Source: JACZST01 sp964195155 (GTDB lineage Bacteria; Actinomycetota; Acidimicrobiia; Spongiisociales; UBA5794). From it: 8,699 nucleotides of DNA. This document shows positions 5,949 through 8,699 of the stretch, one piece after another. The stretch spans positions 1 through 8,699 of the forward strand of contig CAXMOP010000057.1 in the NCBI GenBank assembly GCA_964195155.1. The letters are read 5' to 3'. Numbering within the stretch: position 1 is the stretch's first letter; every line of letters begins with the position of its first letter. The notes under the pieces were generated by a model. That model ran no database searches. It was given only the letters and a program-made list of their open reading frames with translations, and was not told the DNA's origin. The position numbers and the translations under genes are program-made.

Positions 5949-7598
5949 CTAGCTCTCGGGCTCGACGACGATCTTGGCCCGCATCCAAGGATGCGGCGTG
6001 CAGAAGTACTCGAACTCACCGACCTCGTCGAAGTGGTACGACCAGGTGTCGCCCGTCTGCATGAAACCGGAGTCGAACGACCCGTCGACGTCGGTAACCG
6101 TGTGGATCATCTCAGGGTCTTCGTTTACCCAGGTCACGGTCGTGTGCTGCTTGATGACTAGGACGTTGACGCTGTAATCGGTGGGATCCTCCACCTCAGC
6201 GAACTCGTCTGGTGCGTCCATCGGCTGGGACTCCCACGACCCGGGAACCATCGAGATGGTCGCACCTGGTTCGCCTGGCGCGGCCTCGCCCCCGTCCTGC
6301 GAGTCGCCACCGGCCCCTGCCGTCCCGAGGGCCTCGAAGATCTCAGGGTTTTCAGGTCCTTCGATCACGATCATTCCAAGCGCTCCCTTGTCGAAGGTGC
6401 GGCTCAGGGAGTGATCGACGAGCAGCACCGTCTGTGGCACCTGACCAATCAGATCGACCACGACGCCGCTTCCCGTCGGCACCAGCGTCGTCTGCGACCC
6501 GCGTAGCGGCTGGTTCAACAAGGCCCCTTCCGGGTACACCGCGTCCCAGTGCGAGCCGATGGCATGGAAACTCGAGGTGAGGTTGAGCCCGCCATTGACG
6601 AAGTAGATCCGAGTCTTCTCACCCACCTGCATGATCGGGGCGTTGTCGCCGGTCAGGGCACCGACCGCCCCGTTGAAGACCACAAACGTCGGATCCTCAT
6701 CGGTCAACGCGGTGCGATCGGTGTCGACCAGGCCGGGATCAGTGCTGGTGGTGTAGTACTCGGACTGCACCACATACAGCTCATTGTCGGCTGCGGGAAG
6801 TGGCTGGGCGGGATCGACGAGGATCCCCCCGACCATGCCGTGGGAGATATGCGCCGGCACGTCGCCGAAGGCACAGTGATACATGAAGATGCCCGGATAC
6901 AGAAGCCGGGCCTCGATGGTCTTGGTCTCACCAGGAGCCACGGTGGTATCGGCGGCTCCCCCGCCCTGGCCGGTGACCGCGTGGAAATCGACGTTGTGCG
7001 GGTGCTGGTTTCCCGCCGGGTTGGTAACGGTGAATCTGAGCACGTCACCGACGCGGGCTCGGATCATCGGACCGGGCGTACCCATCGTCACCGAGTCATC
7101 CCCAGTGAGCCGGTAGCCCCACGTCTCGTACTCGACGCCGTCGGGGGTGATGGCGTTGACTCCTTCGACGACCTCGAAGTGCACTTCGACGATGGCCTGG
7201 GTGGTCCTGCCGGACGCCGCCGGCACTGCGGGCGCATAGGAGACGTTGATCTCGGTGTCGGGGACCGGCACCAGCTCGGCCTTGGGTGTAAACACCGGGA
7301 TGACGTTGGCCGGCAACGCCGACGGCGCCTCAACGACAACCGGGGCACCCGGCTCCGGAGAGGCGACGGTGGTGGGGATCTCAACCTCGGCCAACAGCGT
7401 GTCGACCTTGTCGGCGACGATCGCATCGTCCACCGAGTCGCGGCTCGCGGTGACGAACAACGCTCCGGTGGCGATCGCACCCGCCAACACAGCAATGAGC
7501 AGACCCACCATGGCCAAGCCACCGAGAGTCCAATGGGCGTGTGGCGGCGGCTGTGGCTGCGGCATCGCCGACGCTGGTCGTTGCTTGACCTCGGTCAT
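5949..7598 (-). CDS. nirK: Copper nitrite reductase NirK with N-terminal membrane anchor and fused C-terminal cupredoxin
   Basis: NirK reduces nitrite to nitric oxide outside the cytoplasmic membrane. The 549-residue product starts at ATG 7598, with AGGAGGAG just upstream (7608-7601). Residues 24-50 form a signal/anchor helix, followed by a Pro/Val-rich linker. The NirK core runs from about 130 to 415. Type 1 Cu ligands are H201, C242, H250 and M255; type 2 Cu ligands are H206, H241 and H396. Catalytic Asp204 (HNVDFH) and His345 with Ile347 (SFHAIG) are present, so the enzyme should be active. The GDVPAHISHGM loop is short, more like AniA-type than Alcaligenes-type enzymes. After a Gly/Glu linker (about 425-448), a second cupredoxin (about 450-549) has its own type 1 set: H499, C533, H536 and M539 in CTPHPWM. 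It likely donates electrons to the core. The stop is TAG. Confidence 0.95.
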   Translation of the reverse strand: MTEVKQRPASAMPQPQPPPHAHWTLGGLAMVGLLIAVLAGAIATGALFVTASRDSVDDAIVADKVDTLLAEVEIPTTVASPEPGAPVVVEAPSALPANVIPVFTPKAELVPVPDTEINVSYAPAVPAASGRTTQAIVEVHFEVVEGVNAITPDGVEYETWGYRLTGDDSVTMGTPGPMIRARVGDVLRFTVTNPAGNQHPHNVDFHAVTGQGGGAADTTVAPGETKTIEARLLYPGIFMYHCAFGDVPAHISHGMVGGILVDPAQPLPAADNELYVVQSEYYTTSTDPGLVDTDRTALTDEDPTFVVFNGAVGALTGDNAPIMQVGEKTRIYFVNGGLNLTSSFHAIGSHWDAVYPEGALLNQPLRGSQTTLVPTGSGVVVDLIGQVPQTVLLVDHSLSRTFDKGALGMIVIEGPENPEIFEALGTAGAGGDSQDGGEAAPGEPGATISMVPGSWESQPMDAPDEFAEVEDPTDYSVNVLVIKQHTTVTWVNEDPEMIHTVTDVDGSFDSGFMQTGDTWSYHFDEVGEFEYFCTPHPWMRAKIVVEPES

Positions 7599-7627
7599 AT
7601 CTCCTCCTGGCACAGGCTGGGCGCTAT

Positions 7628-7645
7628 TTGTGTACGCCATCACAA
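7628..7645. promoter_or_regulatory. CRP/FNR-family operator candidate upstream of nirK
   Basis: TTGTGTACGCCATCACAA is a perfect 5-bp palindrome with an 8-bp spacer. It matches the CRP consensus TGTGA-N6-TCACA at nine of ten positions. Its centre is about 38 nt upstream of the nirK ATG. The same TTGTG-N8-CACAA architecture recurs at 8658-8675 upstream of the next gene, which strengthens both calls. No confident -10/-35 pair was identified, so activation versus repression cannot be told. Confidence 0.65.
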
Positions 7646-7848
7646 GGTCCGATACCGCGAAGTCCGCCGGTAGAGGCAAAGGTCCCGCCGTGTTCCTCGC
7701 CAGCGCTCGGCCGTGGCGAGCAGCACCAAGCATTGCCCGTCCTTCAAGCCAAGGTCTTGGAGCGCGATTGGGCCCCGGTCTCCCGGGGCCCGCTCCCTCG
7801 CCGGCTAGGCGAGGGACCAGAAACATGGCTGAACCGCCGCACACGCGC

Positions 7849-7874
7849 CGAGACCCCGGAAGGCCGGGGTCTCG
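7849..7874 (-). terminator. Perfect 11-bp hairpin after the two-TM protein gene
   Basis: CGAGACCCCGG (7849-7859), loop AAGG, CCGGGGTCTCG (7864-7874) is a perfect stem-loop. It begins 38 nt past the stop of the 8623-7913 gene on the minus strand, a suitable place for its terminator. No U-tract follows. It belongs to the hairpin series filling the gap before nirK. Confidence 0.5.
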
Positions 7875-7912
7875 CGCGCTTCAGGTGGTGGCTTGCCGCT
7901 ACTCCCTGATTC

Positions 7913-8623
7913 TCACACCAGCGCTGACTCTGGCTTCCGGTCGTCGATGGCGAGGGCGATGATTTCATCCTTGCCAAGGCCGGACCAGAACAGCCCGCCG
8001 CCCAGCAGCATGAAGGTGAAGCCCAATCCGATCAGGATGAAGGACACCGCCTGCGCCAGTTGGAGCGTGGAGGCCGTCACCGTGCCGACACCGAGGGTGC
8101 CGAACAGGGCATGAGCCGTTCCACTCCAGGCCTGGCTGCGGGCCTGACCCTCGATCGGGTGCGACCGATTGAAGTCACTCCAGTACCGTCCGTCGACCTC
8201 GAACTCGTACGTGCCTGCCTCGTACACGACGCCTTCGTACTCGACGGCTTCGTCGAGCACGACGGTCTGGGTGCTGTGCAGAGTGTGATAGCCGATCGTG
8301 GCCATCTGGAACATGTACTCCGTTGCCGTGTTGACCAGCGGATCGTTGGGATCGAGATCGCCTTCGATGACCGGATACGCCCAGCCACCGTCTTCGGCCG
8401 GAGCCGTCAGTAGCAGCATGATGGCGGCGGCACCTTCCGTGGTGCCCCGATCGACGAGCTGGCCCTCTTCGTCATAACTCAGCGTCACGTTCTCCGCTTG
8501 GCTGAAAGCCTGGAGGGAGTCATACCCGTCCTGGACCTGCACGTAGGCGTAGCCGCCTCCGAACACAAAGCCCAGACCGAGAACGGCAAGCACGATTCCG
8601 ATAATTTGCAGTCGCTTCGTCAT
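7913..8623 (-). CDS. Two-TM membrane protein of unknown function
   Basis: The 236-residue product has a membrane helix at about 5-27 (LQIIGIVLAVLGLGFVFGGG) and a second at about 189-215. An external segment of about 160 residues lies between them, and a short charged cytoplasmic tail follows. The external part is acidic, has no cysteine, and includes DPNDPLVNTATEYM near 91-104, YHTLHSTQTV near 112-121 and a DGRYWSDF stretch near 144-151. I do not recognise a named family. The start is ATG 8623-8621, 6 nt from a GGAG in AAGGAG (8635-8630); a GTG one codon earlier (8626) is also in frame but too close to that site. A consensus CRP-type palindrome lies about 43 nt upstream, shared with nirK, so a role under nitrite, NO or low-oxygen conditions is possible but unproven. 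Confidence 0.85.
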   Translation of the reverse strand: MTKRLQIIGIVLAVLGLGFVFGGGYAYVQVQDGYDSLQAFSQAENVTLSYDEEGQLVDRGTTEGAAAIMLLLTAPAEDGGWAYPVIEGDLDPNDPLVNTATEYMFQMATIGYHTLHSTQTVVLDEAVEYEGVVYEAGTYEFEVDGRYWSDFNRSHPIEGQARSQAWSGTAHALFGTLGVGTVTASTLQLAQAVSFILIGLGFTFMLLGGGLFWSGLGKDEIIALAIDDRKPESALV

Positions 8624-8657
8624 CACAATCTCCTTTCTCCACTTCTTCCGAAGGGTT

Positions 8658-8675
8658 TTGTGAATTTTTTCACAA
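8658..8675. promoter_or_regulatory. Consensus CRP/FNR-family operator upstream of the two-TM protein gene
   Basis: TTGTGAATTTTTTCACAA is a 7-bp palindrome around a 4-nt spacer and contains a perfect TGTGA-N6-TCACA. It is about 43 nt upstream of the ATG at 8623. It has the same half-sites and spacing as the nirK site at 7628-7645. A TATGGT-like -10 element may lie upstream of it on the minus strand, which would place the site downstream of the transcription start; this is uncertain. Confidence 0.75.
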
Positions 8676-8699
8676 CATCACCATATCGCAGCAGATAGC

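Larger units (their letters stand above)
7599..7912. other. Gene-free 314-nt gap upstream of nirK with a series of hairpins
   Basis: This stretch separates the 8623-7913 gene from nirK and shows no credible coding sequence, although the nirK frame stays open back to 7844. It contains the CRP/FNR-like site (7628-7645) and four strong stem-loops. These are CTCGCCA/TGGCGAG (7696-7720, 7 bp), GGGCCCCGG/CCGGGGCCC (7770-7791, 9 bp, 4-nt loop), TCCCTCGCC/GGCGAGGGA (7794-7816, 9 bp, 5-nt loop) and CGAGACCCCGG/CCGGGGTCTCG (7849-7874, 11 bp, 4-nt loop). It may encode a structured leader or small RNA, or just terminators plus promoter; no known riboswitch class was recognised. Confidence 0.6.

Noticed and set aside
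6549..7673. Plus-strand 374-codon open frame opposite nirK
   Set aside because: It is entirely antisense to a complete, motif-bearing nirK and has a His/Arg/Gly-rich shadow composition.
7599..7844. Upstream extension of NirK to 7844 or to the ATG at 7643
   Set aside because: The strong AGGAGGAG directly before ATG 7598 and the anchor helix that follows mark the true start. The extension lies over the hairpins and the CRP-like site.
7740..7880. tRNA gene among the hairpins upstream of nirK
   Set aside because: The stems do not form a cloverleaf, and no T-loop (GGTTCRA) or anticodon arm in the right spacing was found.

Overview
The window is GC-rich, gene-dense bacterial DNA. It probably comes from an actinobacterium (Actinomycetota). 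The evidence is a homodimeric-type pyruvate dehydrogenase E1 (AceE) of about 893 residues, strong codon GC bias, a DUF6529-type membrane protein and an actinobacterial-style NirK region. The exact lineage cannot be fixed from sequence alone. It looks like ordinary chromosome; no transposase, phage gene, tRNA, rRNA or CRISPR array was seen.

Layout. The left edge (1-54) may hold the first 18 codons of a leftward gene. Positions 55-254 are a gap containing nine copies of a 15-bp minisatellite. aceE runs rightward from a GTG at 255 to 2936. Positions 2937-3106 are a gap packed with inverted and direct repeats between convergent genes. Everything to the right is on the minus strand. In transcription order it is: a two-TM membrane protein (8623-7913), a hairpin-rich gap, nirK (7598-5949), a DUF6529-like four-TM protein (5872-5306), a membrane-anchored lamin-tail-like protein (5306-4737), an LtrA-family membrane protein (4752-3607) and an OsmC/Ohr-family protein (3577-3107). 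The last four are overlapping or closely spaced and look like one operon. nirK is 76 nt upstream of them, with a hairpin between.

The main find is in the OsmC-family gene. Its reading frame is interrupted once, by TGA at 3376-3374, at the position of the catalytic (peroxidatic) cysteine. The frame then continues with the rest of the OsmC fold and the second conserved cysteine. This is the classic signature of a selenocysteine codon, and a hairpin with acceptable SECIS-like geometry lies just downstream. A gene caller would cut this protein into two pieces or miss it.

How the genes may work together. NirK reduces nitrite to NO. Here it carries an N-terminal membrane anchor and a C-terminal cupredoxin that could serve as a built-in electron donor. 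The DUF6529-like protein has histidines in membrane helices and could be a haem-b membrane partner (inference). nirK and the 8623-7913 gene each have a CRP/FNR-type palindrome (TTGTG-N8-CACAA) at almost the same distance upstream of the start codon, suggesting one regulator controls both. The OsmC-like selenoprotein at the end of the run would fit defence against peroxides or reactive nitrogen species, but its substrate is not visible from sequence.
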